The translations under genes were made by a program, and so were the position numbers. A DNA stretch of 13,496 bases from Lachnospiraceae bacterium (GTDB taxonomy: Bacteria > Bacillota_A > Clostridia > Lachnospirales > Lachnospiraceae). The notes under the pieces were generated by a model. It did no database searches, had not been told where the DNA came from, and was given only the letters and a program-made list of their open reading frames with translations. The stretch is taken from the NCBI GenBank assembly GCA_017620345.1, contig JAFZQP010000134.1, forward strand, positions 1 to 13,496, given 5' to 3'. Below, one piece after another: positions 1-7,196 of this stretch (position 1 is the first letter of the stretch; every line of letters starts with the position of its first letter).

Positions 1-2
1 AC

Positions 3-599
3 TTAAACAGCATGGATGTAGACGAAGTGGGACTTTATGCACCGAATGCGAGGGTGCTTGTCGTTGATGACAATGACATGAACCTTGACGTGATGGAAGG
101 ACTCCTCCGGGATACGAAGATCCGTGCCGATTATGTTGATTCGGGTGCACAATGTATAGAAAATGTTCAGAATGTGAAATACGATTGCATTCTTCTCGAC
201 CAGATGATGCCGCAGATGAGCGGCGAGGAAACGCTCGCGGAGATGAACAGACTTGATATCCTGAAAGGAACGCCGGTCATCGCGCTTACCGCGGATGCGA
301 TAATGGGGGCCCGCGAGAGCTATATCGAAAAAGGCTTTGCCGACTATATCTCCAAACCCGTTAAATACGAAGTGCTGGAAAACGTGCTCAAGGAGTATAT
401 CCCGAAAGAGAAGCAGCTGGCGCCGAGCGGAGCCGACGAACTTCCCGTCATGCTCATCTGGGGTGACGACTCGGAAAGGCTCAAACAGGAGAAGCAGCGC
501 CTCGACGGCATATACAAGTGTGTATGCGTTGTCGGCAAATCCGCCAGAGACAAATACCTCGAGAAACACGATCCCGATGGGGTGATGCGTTTAGGGTGA
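3..599 (+). CDS. Receiver-domain protein, 5'-truncated (probable C-terminus of a hybrid sensor histidine kinase)
   Basis: The frame is open to the window edge. The first ATG (base 12) has no ribosome binding site before it, so this is most likely the tail of a longer protein. Counting from that Met, residues 15-130 form a complete receiver domain: acidic pair D19-D20 in VLVVDDND, phospho-acceptor D63 in LLDQMMP, switch T93 in ALTAD, and K115 in the SKPV motif. It should accept a phosphate from a histidine kinase, and the domain style (MNLDV, LLDQMMPQMSG) is that of hybrid kinases. Residues 145-195 resemble the start of a second receiver (VMLIWGDDSERL, then KYLEKHDPD) but stop where the phospho-acceptor strand would be. 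The kinase core lies outside the window. A stand-alone response regulator is possible but less likely. No terminator is seen before the next gene. Confidence 0.85.
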   Translation, partial: LNSMDVDEVGLYAPNARVLVVDDNDMNLDVMEGLLRDTKIRADYVDSGAQCIENVQNVKYDCILLDQMMPQMSGEETLAEMNRLDILKGTPVIALTADAIMGARESYIEKGFADYISKPVKYEVLENVLKEYIPKEKQLAPSGADELPVMLIWGDDSERLKQEKQRLDGIYKCVCVVGKSARDKYLEKHDPDGVMRLG

Positions 600-602
600 T
601 TT

Positions 603-646
603 TCATATTGTATTTCTGAATGGAATCGGTCATAATTACAATATGA
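603..646. repeat. Perfect 10-bp inverted repeat flanking the promoter and start codon of the GGDEF gene
   Basis: Arms TCATATTGTA (603-612) and TACAATATGA (637-646) are exact reverse complements separated by 24 nt. The right arm contains the ATG at 643-645, and the left arm overlaps a possible -35 element. It could be a dimeric repressor operator or an RNA hairpin that hides the start codon. The match is seen directly; the role is inferred. Confidence 0.6.
608..636 (+). promoter_or_regulatory. Candidate promoter for the GGDEF-peptide-surface protein unit
   Basis: A TTGTAT box (608-613) and a CATAAT box (631-636) are 17 nt apart, the sigma-A-like spacing. Each box departs from consensus. Transcription would start close to 643, the first base of the start codon, so the message would have almost no leader. 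That agrees with the absence of a clear Shine-Dalgarno sequence before 643. Confidence 0.4.
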
Positions 647-1797
647 TTGGAAATGTTAAAAAGATCGGATATAAGATATTACTAATCATCGGGATCGTAG
701 AGATTGTATCGATCCTGATACTCTTCCTTGCGGCAAACTACAGCGTGACAAATATGTCAGATATCTGGGATGCGGAACAGATCCCGATAGCCCTTCGGAC
801 ATCAAGGATCAGTCTTGCTATCGTATGTATCATTGTCGCAGTCATAATGATAGTCCTTACTGCGGTGATCATCAGTTATATATTATCCTCCGTTAACAAA
901 ATGAATAAGCAGATCAACAGTCTCGAATCGAGGGATGAGATCTATCAGCAGATGATAGAGGCTCAGACAGTAGGCACCCTTGTGACCAATGCCAAGACTG
1001 CCGAGATCGTAATGGTTAATAAGAAGGCGCTGGATTATTTCGAGATAGAGAAGGACAGGTCTTCCCTGAACGTAATGGACTTCCGGTGTAAGTTCGACGA
1101 GGAAGGCGACAAGGCATTCGTATCCCAACTCATGGAGCTTCGAAACGGAAAGGGCGAGGTGGAATTCGAGCAGGCAGTATATCTTAATGACGAGACCTGC
1201 ATGCATATGCTTGTAAACGCCAAGAAGATCAGTCTTTCCGGAGATGAGAGTGTTATCATATACTCGTTCATGGATATCACGGACAGGAAAAAACTTGAGG
1301 ATGAGCTTCAGGTCCAGTCTGAGACGGATTTCCTGACGGGCATCAGTAACAGACGAAGCGGCGAATTTGCGATCGAGAAGATAGTAAGTGATGGCGGACA
1401 CGGAATGTTCTGCCTGTTCGATGTAGATAAGTTCAAGAGCGTAAACGATAATTTCGGTCATGCGGTTGGAGATAATGTTCTTATCGCCATAGCCAAAACA
1501 ATGAAGAAGACGTTCAGATCATCGGATGTTCTCGTTCGTCTCGGTGGTGATGAGTTTGTGGTATTTGCCACCGGTATTGAAGGCAGGGATATCGCAGACA
1601 TGCTTGTGAACCGATTTATCAGTAATATAGAGAGCATGGAGGTTGAGGGGCTTGAAGGACATGAAGTATGCATCAGCCTCGGAGCGCTCCTTGTAAATGA
1701 CGATATATCTTTTGCCGATATGTATAGTAAGGCAGATTCGCTTATGTATGACTGCAAGGCAAAACAGGGTAACATATTTGCATTTTATGGAGGATGA
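643..1797 (+). CDS. Membrane-anchored PAS-GGDEF diguanylate cyclase
   Basis: This 384-residue protein probably makes cyclic di-GMP from two GTP at the inner face of the membrane. Two hydrophobic helices (about 11-31 and 56-81) frame a short outside loop. A PAS-like sensor region follows (about 98-215, ending in the typical DITDRKKLEDEL linker), then a GGDEF domain (about 225-384). The signature RLGGDEF is intact at 299-305, with DxDxFKxxND and GHxxGD motifs upstream. R292-S-S-D295, exactly five residues before GGDEF, matches the RxxD product-inhibition site, so an active, feedback-regulated enzyme is expected. No EAL domain is present. No other ATG, GTG or TTG lies in frame between the upstream stop at 592 and 643, so this start is the only usual choice, although it lacks a good ribosome binding site. 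The stop touches the next gene. Confidence 0.92.
   Translation: MIGNVKKIGYKILLIIGIVEIVSILILFLAANYSVTNMSDIWDAEQIPIALRTSRISLAIVCIIVAVIMIVLTAVIISYILSSVNKMNKQINSLESRDEIYQQMIEAQTVGTLVTNAKTAEIVMVNKKALDYFEIEKDRSSLNVMDFRCKFDEEGDKAFVSQLMELRNGKGEVEFEQAVYLNDETCMHMLVNAKKISLSGDESVIIYSFMDITDRKKLEDELQVQSETDFLTGISNRRSGEFAIEKIVSDGGHGMFCLFDVDKFKSVNDNFGHAVGDNVLIAIAKTMKKTFRSSDVLVRLGGDEFVVFATGIEGRDIADMLVNRFISNIESMEVEGLEGHEVCISLGALLVNDDISFADMYSKADSLMYDCKAKQGNIFAFYGG
1789..1793 (+). promoter_or_regulatory. Ribosome binding site deciding the peptide start
   Basis: GGAGG lies inside the last codons of the cyclase gene. It abuts the ATG at 1794 but stands 6 nt from the ATG at 1800, so translation of the peptide most likely starts at 1800. 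Confidence 0.7.
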
Positions 1798-1799
1798 TC

Positions 1800-1979
1800 A
1801 TGGAACTTATCAATGAATTGAAAAACAAAGTGGACAAAGCGGAAACAAAGGATGAAGCAAAGGAGATCATCGCGGAAGCAGGAATGCTCCTTGACGATGA
1901 AGAACTTGATCAGGTTGCAGGCGGGCTTCAGAAACAGAAAAGGCTTTATTCGGGACCTAATCAGGGGATATTAGCTTAG
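1800..1979 (+). CDS. Small peptide precursor with a double-glycine leader
   Basis: This gene encodes 59 residues. Residues 1-42 look like a leader: an amphipathic, charged helix (MELINELKNKVDKAETKDEA and on) followed by LDDEELDQVAGG, the double-glycine motif cut by C39-peptidase ABC exporters and common in Nif11-type and bacteriocin-like precursors of Clostridia. The predicted core is LQKQKRLYSGPNQGILA (43-59): 17 residues, basic (two Lys, one Arg, no acids), with no Cys, no Thr and one Ser. Lanthionine or thioether rings therefore cannot form, and a little-modified signal or antimicrobial peptide is more likely. No maturation enzyme, exporter or immunity gene is visible nearby. The start at 1800 is preferred over 1794 because of GGAGG spacing. 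It lies between a diguanylate cyclase gene and a giant secreted-protein gene, probably in one operon. The leader is clear; the function is unknown. Confidence 0.8.
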   Translation: MELINELKNKVDKAETKDEAKEIIAEAGMLLDDEELDQVAGGLQKQKRLYSGPNQGILA

Positions 1980-1984
1980 TTGAT

Positions 1985-4900
1985 ATGCATAAAATACATC
2001 GTCTGCTAAAAGCTGTAACAGCGGTCATAACAGCAACGTTGATGACAGGTATTCTGTCATCTTCTTTGTCTGCGCAGGAAATAGGAGAAACAGCTGCTGT
2101 AACTCACTATGCCGTTAAGATTGACACCAATTCGTATACGGCAAGGACGCCGGCGGATACTTATTACGCAACGGCGCCCAAAGTGGTGACATTCGCCGAC
2201 GGACTTGGCAGGATAAATGTCGCGTATCTCTTAGCCGGTGATGTGAAGGTTCAGATCTATGATCCGGCAACAGGTTCCCTGGCAGGCACGCTGACACTTG
2301 ATATGCCGTATGACAGATTCGGAGACATCACGGCGGACGCGGACGGGTTCTATTATCTTGCCTGCGGACAGGAAGGCGGCAAGGATGATATAACGTTCTG
2401 CATAGTCAAGTATGACGGGAACGGAGAAAGGGTTGCGGATCTGTCTCTGACAGGTGCCCAGTCCTGTTCGTTTAAGGGCGATGCATACGGAACAAGTACC
2501 CCGTTCTATGCGGGAAACTGTGACATGGCTATAGCGAACGGAGTATTGGCTGTCAACTTCGGACGCAAGATGATCAGCGGATCCCAGTCCAACATGGTGA
2601 TATACGCTGATACATCCGACATGCACAGACTCTATGGCAGCACGGTATATACAAGTCATTCTTTTGACCAGAGGATTTATGGCACATCTTCAGGATCGTT
2701 TATTGCGATCAATCAGAGAGATTCAAGTAACAGAGGATTTCGTATAACCGAAGTATCAAAGCTCCAGGAAACGGAAGGATACTGGCTTCCCAATGATGAT
2801 GATTTTCCGACCTGGCATTTCAGGGAGGGAGTAGCAAAATCCACCGGGTATTTTGAAACATTTGCACAGATCGGCGGCCTGGCGGAGGTAGCGGATACGT
2901 ATGTATTTGCGGCATCGTCGGAAAGAGAACTCTCCCTTGCGGAAGCTCCGGCTTCTGCCAATGGAGCAAGAGATCTGTTCATACAGATATTGAAACATGA
3001 TTTCCATGATCTTAAGAACCCGGAAGAACTGAAAGATAAATATGCCGTAGAGGGGGAAACCAGAACCCCGACCGGAACGAAGCCGGCAAACCCGGCGACA
3101 CTCCTGTATCTGACCGGAGACGAGGTCAATTACGGGATAAAATATATCACAAACTATGATGACGGACATTATGCGGCAAATCCCAAGGTGTTTGCGATAA
3201 AGGACGATATATTCGGTCTTTTGTGGGAAAAGAGGGCCTACAGTGACAGCGGCTATAAAGCCGACGGCGAAGTGTATTTTGCCATGATGAAGACAGACGG
3301 CACTTATGTAAGGGAGCCTGTCAGGGTACCGGGCTGCCTTCTTGCCGCGGACACGGATCCTGTTGTAAGCGCCGGCTTCATATGGTGGGCCTCGAAGGAT
3401 ATATACGGGACATATTTAAATGAACTCAGTCCCGGAAACGTCACCATAAAAAAGCAGCCGTATATGACGGAAGCAGTGAAAAATGAAGACGGCTCATATA
3501 ACTTATCGTTTGCAGCGGAAGCTGAGAATGCGGAAAAATGCGTATGGCAGCAAAGTTCCGACGGTATTTTCTGGTCCGATGCTGCAGAAGGATTTACATA
3601 TACTGCCGAAGGTATAACAGACAACACGTTCTTCAGGTGTGTTCTGACGGATCCGCTCGGATTTAGCGTTAAGAGCAGCGTTGCCACAGGCCTCATTGAG
3701 GACGCGGCAGATACTGACGCGGGACCGGATGAGAGCGTAAAGCTTTCTGTATTCGGATATGGTATATCTTCATATGAATGGCAGGAAAGTGCGGATGGCA
3801 GCGAGTGGAAAGCCATCACATCCGGAGATATAACCGGCAGGGATTCGGCAACGTTATCGATCCCTATGACGACGGATCAGAGATTTAAGAATAAATACAG
3901 ATGCGTTATAACAGGACCGTCCTGTTCCATGAACGGGGAGCCGGTAACGGTCGTAAAGAGACCGACTGTCATCACACAGCCGAGATCGTGCGGAGGTAAA
4001 AAGGGAGATACCCTTACAACGTCGGTTGAGGGCTGGGGTGAAGACATCACGTATCAGTGGTATGAACGCACCGGTACTGAAGATGAATGGGAACAGTCTA
4101 CATTTGCGGGAAACGACACGGCTGTATTGTCAGTTGTTGCAAATGATAAGACGCTGAACCGCCGGTATAAATGTGTTATTACCGATAAATACGGCAAGAC
4201 GGCGGACAGCAGAACAATATTCCTGTTCATTGACAAGGATAACAGCGTAGAGTTTGTAAGAAAAAGCATCACGCTTGTTTCAAAGCCCGGATCCACCGCG
4301 GTCGCGCGTGTACGGATAAAGGGCGGGATGTATACCGAGGATTCTCTCATATGGACAAGTTCGGACCCGTCAATAGTATCGGTGGACAAGGGTGTGCTCA
4401 CGGCTGCAGAGGGGCTGGAAGAGACGCGTACTGTCACGATCTCGTTCACTACGTTTGACGATTATTTCAGTGATGAATGTACCGTGTATGTCAATCCGAT
4501 GCCACAGGCTCTGACGCCCACGGCGACTGTTGCGTCTGCTTCGGTAGTAAAGGGAACGAGATGCCTTCTGAACACACGGACAGAGAAGGCAACGATACTG
4601 TATACGACTGATGGGACAGTACCTTCGGTTGATGATAAGGGAGAGCCTCTCGGAACGACTTTAGTTTACGGGGATGCGATAATGATAGACCATGCCATGA
4701 CCGTCAGGGCGATAGCGGTCAAGGATGGTTACAGGAACAGCAAGGAGGCATCTTTTGACTACACGATCCGCGGCGACTGGGGAGACATAAGAGGCGTTAA
4801 GCTTAGGGAAGTACTGCAAAGCGCGGATAAGGTTCCCGACGAAGTATGGTATATCTTCGGAAATGAATCAGACGGATATACTCCCGTATACACAGCGTCT

Positions 4901-6259
4901 GCGAAGACTTCCTACACAGCGTACTATACAGGTTCTGCGGTAACATTCGCAAGCGATATACATGTTTATTACAATACAACGGCATTGTGGGAGAACAGGG
5001 ATTACACTGTTTCCTACAGGAACAATAAGGCGGCTGCGGGTGCTGATGATGCCAAGGCCCCGACTTTTACCGTTAAGGGAAAGGGCAGATATACGAAGTC
5101 GTCGGTATTTTGTTTTACGATACAGGATGGAACCACGCCAGGCGAGACCGGAAAGATCCCCGCTTCCAAGGTAAAGGTTGCATGCCTTAACAGTGTAGAG
5201 CTCTACACCGGCGCGGCAGTCGTACTTGATAACCTGTACAAGCCCGATAATACGGGATTTTCGGAGATCACCCTGTACACGGTCGAAAATAAGCAGAATA
5301 AAAAGATCGATCCAAAATTTTACGATGTCCGGTTCAGAAATAACGGTTCTGTTGGGAAACACACCCTGAAGTTTGTGCTAAAGGGCGATTATACCGGGAC
5401 CGTGACGAAGACCATTACCGTCAAGCCTTACGATATTGGCAAGGATCTGCGCGATATGATCACCGTAACATGCTCTGATGCACCGTTTGCCAAGGGCGGA
5501 GCTGCTCCCGAAGTAACCGTCATGTTCGGCGATACCGTCCTAAAGGAAGGCGTTGATTACCGCCTGTCCCTCAAGAATAACAAGAAGACAGGCGTTTCAG
5601 GCGAAAAATCATCTCCGGAGGTCACGATAACCGGGACAGGCAACTTTACAGGCAAGATCGTTGAGACATTTAACGTAACAAAGGGCGGACTTGAAGGGCT
5701 TGAACTTACGGCAGATGACCTGGTCTACAAGGCAAAGGCCGGCAATTTCATGACCGTACCGAAGATCACCGATAACGGCGTACAGGTGAGCGCCGGTAAG
5801 AACAAGGATATTGAGCCCGTGGCAAAGAGTGATTACAGGTATTATGATGCCGACACGGGCGAGGAGCTTGATGCATCCATGACGGTTCCCGCAGGAACGC
5901 TCGTGGAAGTAAGGGTTACCGTTACAGCCACATCCGAAAGCCCTTATGCGGAAGGAAAGCAGCCTATAAATGGGTTCTATCGCATCATTCCAGCCGATAA
6001 GGATATCAGGAAGGCGAGCGTGAAGCTTATAAACGCTGCAAATATCACATATAAGAACGGACAGGCCGTGATCCCTGTCAAATCTGAAGATCTGACGGTC
6101 ACGATGGGAAAGACCGTACTCGATCCTTCGGATTATGAGATAATTTCCGTCAAAAACAACATTTTCCCGGGAACCGGAACGATGATCCTGCGGGGAAGAG
6201 GAGAATACGGCGGCAGGAAGAAAGTACTTTTCAGGATAGGATCACACAGATTTTTGTAA
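1985..6259 (+). CDS. Giant secreted modular surface protein (propeller-like, Ig-like, CHB_HEX_C-like and NNK-repeat modules)
   Basis: This 1424-residue protein has a Sec signal peptide (basic start, hydrophobic core about 9-24, likely cut after SLSA30). Residues 45-480 contain blade-like repeats of the VQIYDPATG and IVKYDGNGE kind, suggesting a beta-propeller. Three Ig-like modules follow (about 487-570, 583-657, 660-750), each with a Trp-Gln or Glu-Trp-Gln strand and a late Cys strand (FRCVL, YRCVI, YKCVI). A Big_2-like domain (about 755-838, WTSSDPSIVSVDKGVL) and a chitobiase/hexosaminidase C-terminal-like domain (about 842-928, ILYTTDGTVPS) come next. Four divergent modules with DYxVxxxNN and GxGxYTG signatures fill about 975-1420. 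No catalytic motif, LPXTG signal, SLH domain or C-terminal membrane helix is visible, so the anchoring is unknown. Adhesion or matrix binding is inferred. The ATG lies 5 nt after the peptide stop, and the nearest G-rich tract (1964-1967) is too far away, so translational coupling is likely. Confidence 0.9.
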   Translation: MHKIHRLLKAVTAVITATLMTGILSSSLSAQEIGETAAVTHYAVKIDTNSYTARTPADTYYATAPKVVTFADGLGRINVAYLLAGDVKVQIYDPATGSLAGTLTLDMPYDRFGDITADADGFYYLACGQEGGKDDITFCIVKYDGNGERVADLSLTGAQSCSFKGDAYGTSTPFYAGNCDMAIANGVLAVNFGRKMISGSQSNMVIYADTSDMHRLYGSTVYTSHSFDQRIYGTSSGSFIAINQRDSSNRGFRITEVSKLQETEGYWLPNDDDFPTWHFREGVAKSTGYFETFAQIGGLAEVADTYVFAASSERELSLAEAPASANGARDLFIQILKHDFHDLKNPEELKDKYAVEGETRTPTGTKPANPATLLYLTGDEVNYGIKYITNYDDGHYAANPKVFAIKDDIFGLLWEKRAYSDSGYKADGEVYFAMMKTDGTYVREPVRVPGCLLAADTDPVVSAGFIWWASKDIYGTYLNELSPGNVTIKKQPYMTEAVKNEDGSYNLSFAAEAENAEKCVWQQSSDGIFWSDAAEGFTYTAEGITDNTFFRCVLTDPLGFSVKSSVATGLIEDAADTDAGPDESVKLSVFGYGISSYEWQESADGSEWKAITSGDITGRDSATLSIPMTTDQRFKNKYRCVITGPSCSMNGEPVTVVKRPTVITQPRSCGGKKGDTLTTSVEGWGEDITYQWYERTGTEDEWEQSTFAGNDTAVLSVVANDKTLNRRYKCVITDKYGKTADSRTIFLFIDKDNSVEFVRKSITLVSKPGSTAVARVRIKGGMYTEDSLIWTSSDPSIVSVDKGVLTAAEGLEETRTVTISFTTFDDYFSDECTVYVNPMPQALTPTATVASASVVKGTRCLLNTRTEKATILYTTDGTVPSVDDKGEPLGTTLVYGDAIMIDHAMTVRAIAVKDGYRNSKEASFDYTIRGDWGDIRGVKLREVLQSADKVPDEVWYIFGNESDGYTPVYTASAKTSYTAYYTGSAVTFASDIHVYYNTTALWENRDYTVSYRNNKAAAGADDAKAPTFTVKGKGRYTKSSVFCFTIQDGTTPGETGKIPASKVKVACLNSVELYTGAAVVLDNLYKPDNTGFSEITLYTVENKQNKKIDPKFYDVRFRNNGSVGKHTLKFVLKGDYTGTVTKTITVKPYDIGKDLRDMITVTCSDAPFAKGGAAPEVTVMFGDTVLKEGVDYRLSLKNNKKTGVSGEKSSPEVTITGTGNFTGKIVETFNVTKGGLEGLELTADDLVYKAKAGNFMTVPKITDNGVQVSAGKNKDIEPVAKSDYRYYDADTGEELDASMTVPAGTLVEVRVTVTATSESPYAEGKQPINGFYRIIPADKDIRKASVKLINAANITYKNGQAVIPVKSEDLTVTMGKTVLDPSDYEIISVKNNIFPGTGTMILRGRGEYGGRKKVLFRIGSHRFL

Positions 6260-6271
6260 TTTTTTTATACG

Positions 6272-6296
6272 ACAGCGGTTTTTATGCCGCTGTTTT
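6272..6296 (+). terminator. Rho-independent terminator after the giant surface-protein gene
   Basis: ACAGCGG (6272-6278) pairs with CCGCTGT (6287-6293) across an 8-nt loop, and T residues follow to 6296. Flanking ATACG (6267-6271) and CGTAT (6297-6301) can extend the stem past a bulge. A T-run at 6260-6266 could let it work in the reverse direction too. Confidence 0.8.
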
Positions 6297-6302
6297 CGTA
6301 TA

Positions 6303-6457
6303 TATATAGTGAAAGGATAAATTTTGAACACAAAATTGTATAATTTGACACTACTCTTAGTTTAGAATGTTCCGATATATAGTATAGTACTCGGTGACGG
6401 ACTGCAGATATGGCGGTCTGCTGACGAGGGGCACAAAGAAGAGGGAATGTTCAGACT
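6303..6457 (+). promoter_or_regulatory. AT-rich leader of the sigma factor gene, promoter not resolved
   Basis: This gap must hold the promoter of the sigma/anti-sigma pair. TATAAT (6339-6344), TTGACA (6345-6350) and TATAGT (6378-6383 and 6383-6388) are present, but no two are correctly spaced for the housekeeping sigma. SigI factors usually control their own operon through a different promoter type, and I could not find a convincing C-rich -35 with a CGAA-like -10. AGAAGAGGG (6437-6445) could serve a start at 6458; GGAGA (6460-6464) would serve one at 6470. Confidence 0.35.
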
Positions 6458-7174
6458 ATGGAGAGAAATATGAACGATCAGGCGGTAGCTGCCAAGAGCA
6501 GCGAGTTCAAGCGCGAAGTATTCATTAAGGATATGGAAAGGACCATTCTTAAGTTCGCCTCCAGAGTAACCGGAAGGTTTGTCACTAAGAGCGATGATGA
6601 ATGGTCTATAGCGCTGTTCGCATTTAATAAAGCTATTGACACTTATTCGGAGGATAAGGGAGACTACCTGGCCTATTCCAAGGTCCTTATAAACAGGGCT
6701 CTTATAGATTACAAGCGTTCGGAGAGCAGGCACAGTGCCGAGGTTCTCTATGATCCGGAGGTTCTTGAAGGCGAGGAAGCGGGTCCGATATACGAGATCC
6801 TGACACGCGAGAGCACCGATACGGAGGAGAAGAAGCTTGTCAACACCGATCTGAAGGAAGAGATCGAGGAGATCAACAACCGCTTGAGAACATACGGATT
6901 TTCGTTCTTTGATGTGGCAGGGTCGTCGCCCAAGTCGATCAAGACAAGGGCCGCATGCGGCAAGGCTATATTGCAGATAGCAGATGATAAGGAACTGCTT
7001 GAGAGCGTTCTCAAGGACGGAAAGCTTCCGATCAAGCAGATAAGCGATGAACAGAAGATATCTCGTTTTACTATAGACAGACACAGAAGATATATCCTTA
7101 CGGGAGTGATCATCCTGGCCGGTGATTACCCGCTTATCTCGGATTATCTTCAGTATTTACGTAAAGACCAGTAA
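6458..7174 (+). CDS. sigI: RNA polymerase sigma factor of the SigI family
   Basis: This 238-residue protein has the SigI layout. An N-terminal sigma-2 region (about 25-90) carries DDEWSIALFAFNKAIDTY and LINRALIDYKR, which correspond to the core-binding and -10-reading helices. An acidic linker (95-130) follows, then a C-terminal SigI-type domain with a helix-turn-helix around 189-212 (LPIKQISDEQKISRFTIDRHRRYI is the expected pattern), ending DYPLISDYLQYL. It should direct RNA polymerase to a SigI regulon. In Bacillus this concerns heat and envelope stress, and in Clostridium thermocellum polysaccharide-degradation genes. Its partner anti-sigma factor is encoded 22 nt downstream. The start could be 6458 or 6470 (Met5), the latter with GGAGA at good spacing. 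Family assignment is confident; the regulon here is unknown. Confidence 0.9.
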   Translation: MERNMNDQAVAAKSSEFKREVFIKDMERTILKFASRVTGRFVTKSDDEWSIALFAFNKAIDTYSEDKGDYLAYSKVLINRALIDYKRSESRHSAEVLYDPEVLEGEEAGPIYEILTRESTDTEEKKLVNTDLKEEIEEINNRLRTYGFSFFDVAGSSPKSIKTRAACGKAILQIADDKELLESVLKDGKLPIKQISDEQKISRFTIDRHRRYILTGVIILAGDYPLISDYLQYLRKDQ

Positions 7175-7196
7175 CAATAGAAAGGAAATCAGTCTG

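Noticed and set aside
6404..6421. Small hairpin GCAGA/TCTGC upstream of the sigma gene
   Set aside because: A 5-bp stem with an 8-nt loop is expected by chance, and no T-run or known motif accompanies it.
6362..7084. Open frame of 240 codons on the minus strand
   Set aside because: It is antisense to the SigI gene, whose motifs are conserved; the minus-strand protein shows no domain.
7122..7196. Upstream ATG extension of the anti-sigma gene
   Set aside because: It would overlap the sigma gene by 53 nt, adds residues absent from RsgI proteins, and has a worse ribosome binding site than the ATG at 7197.
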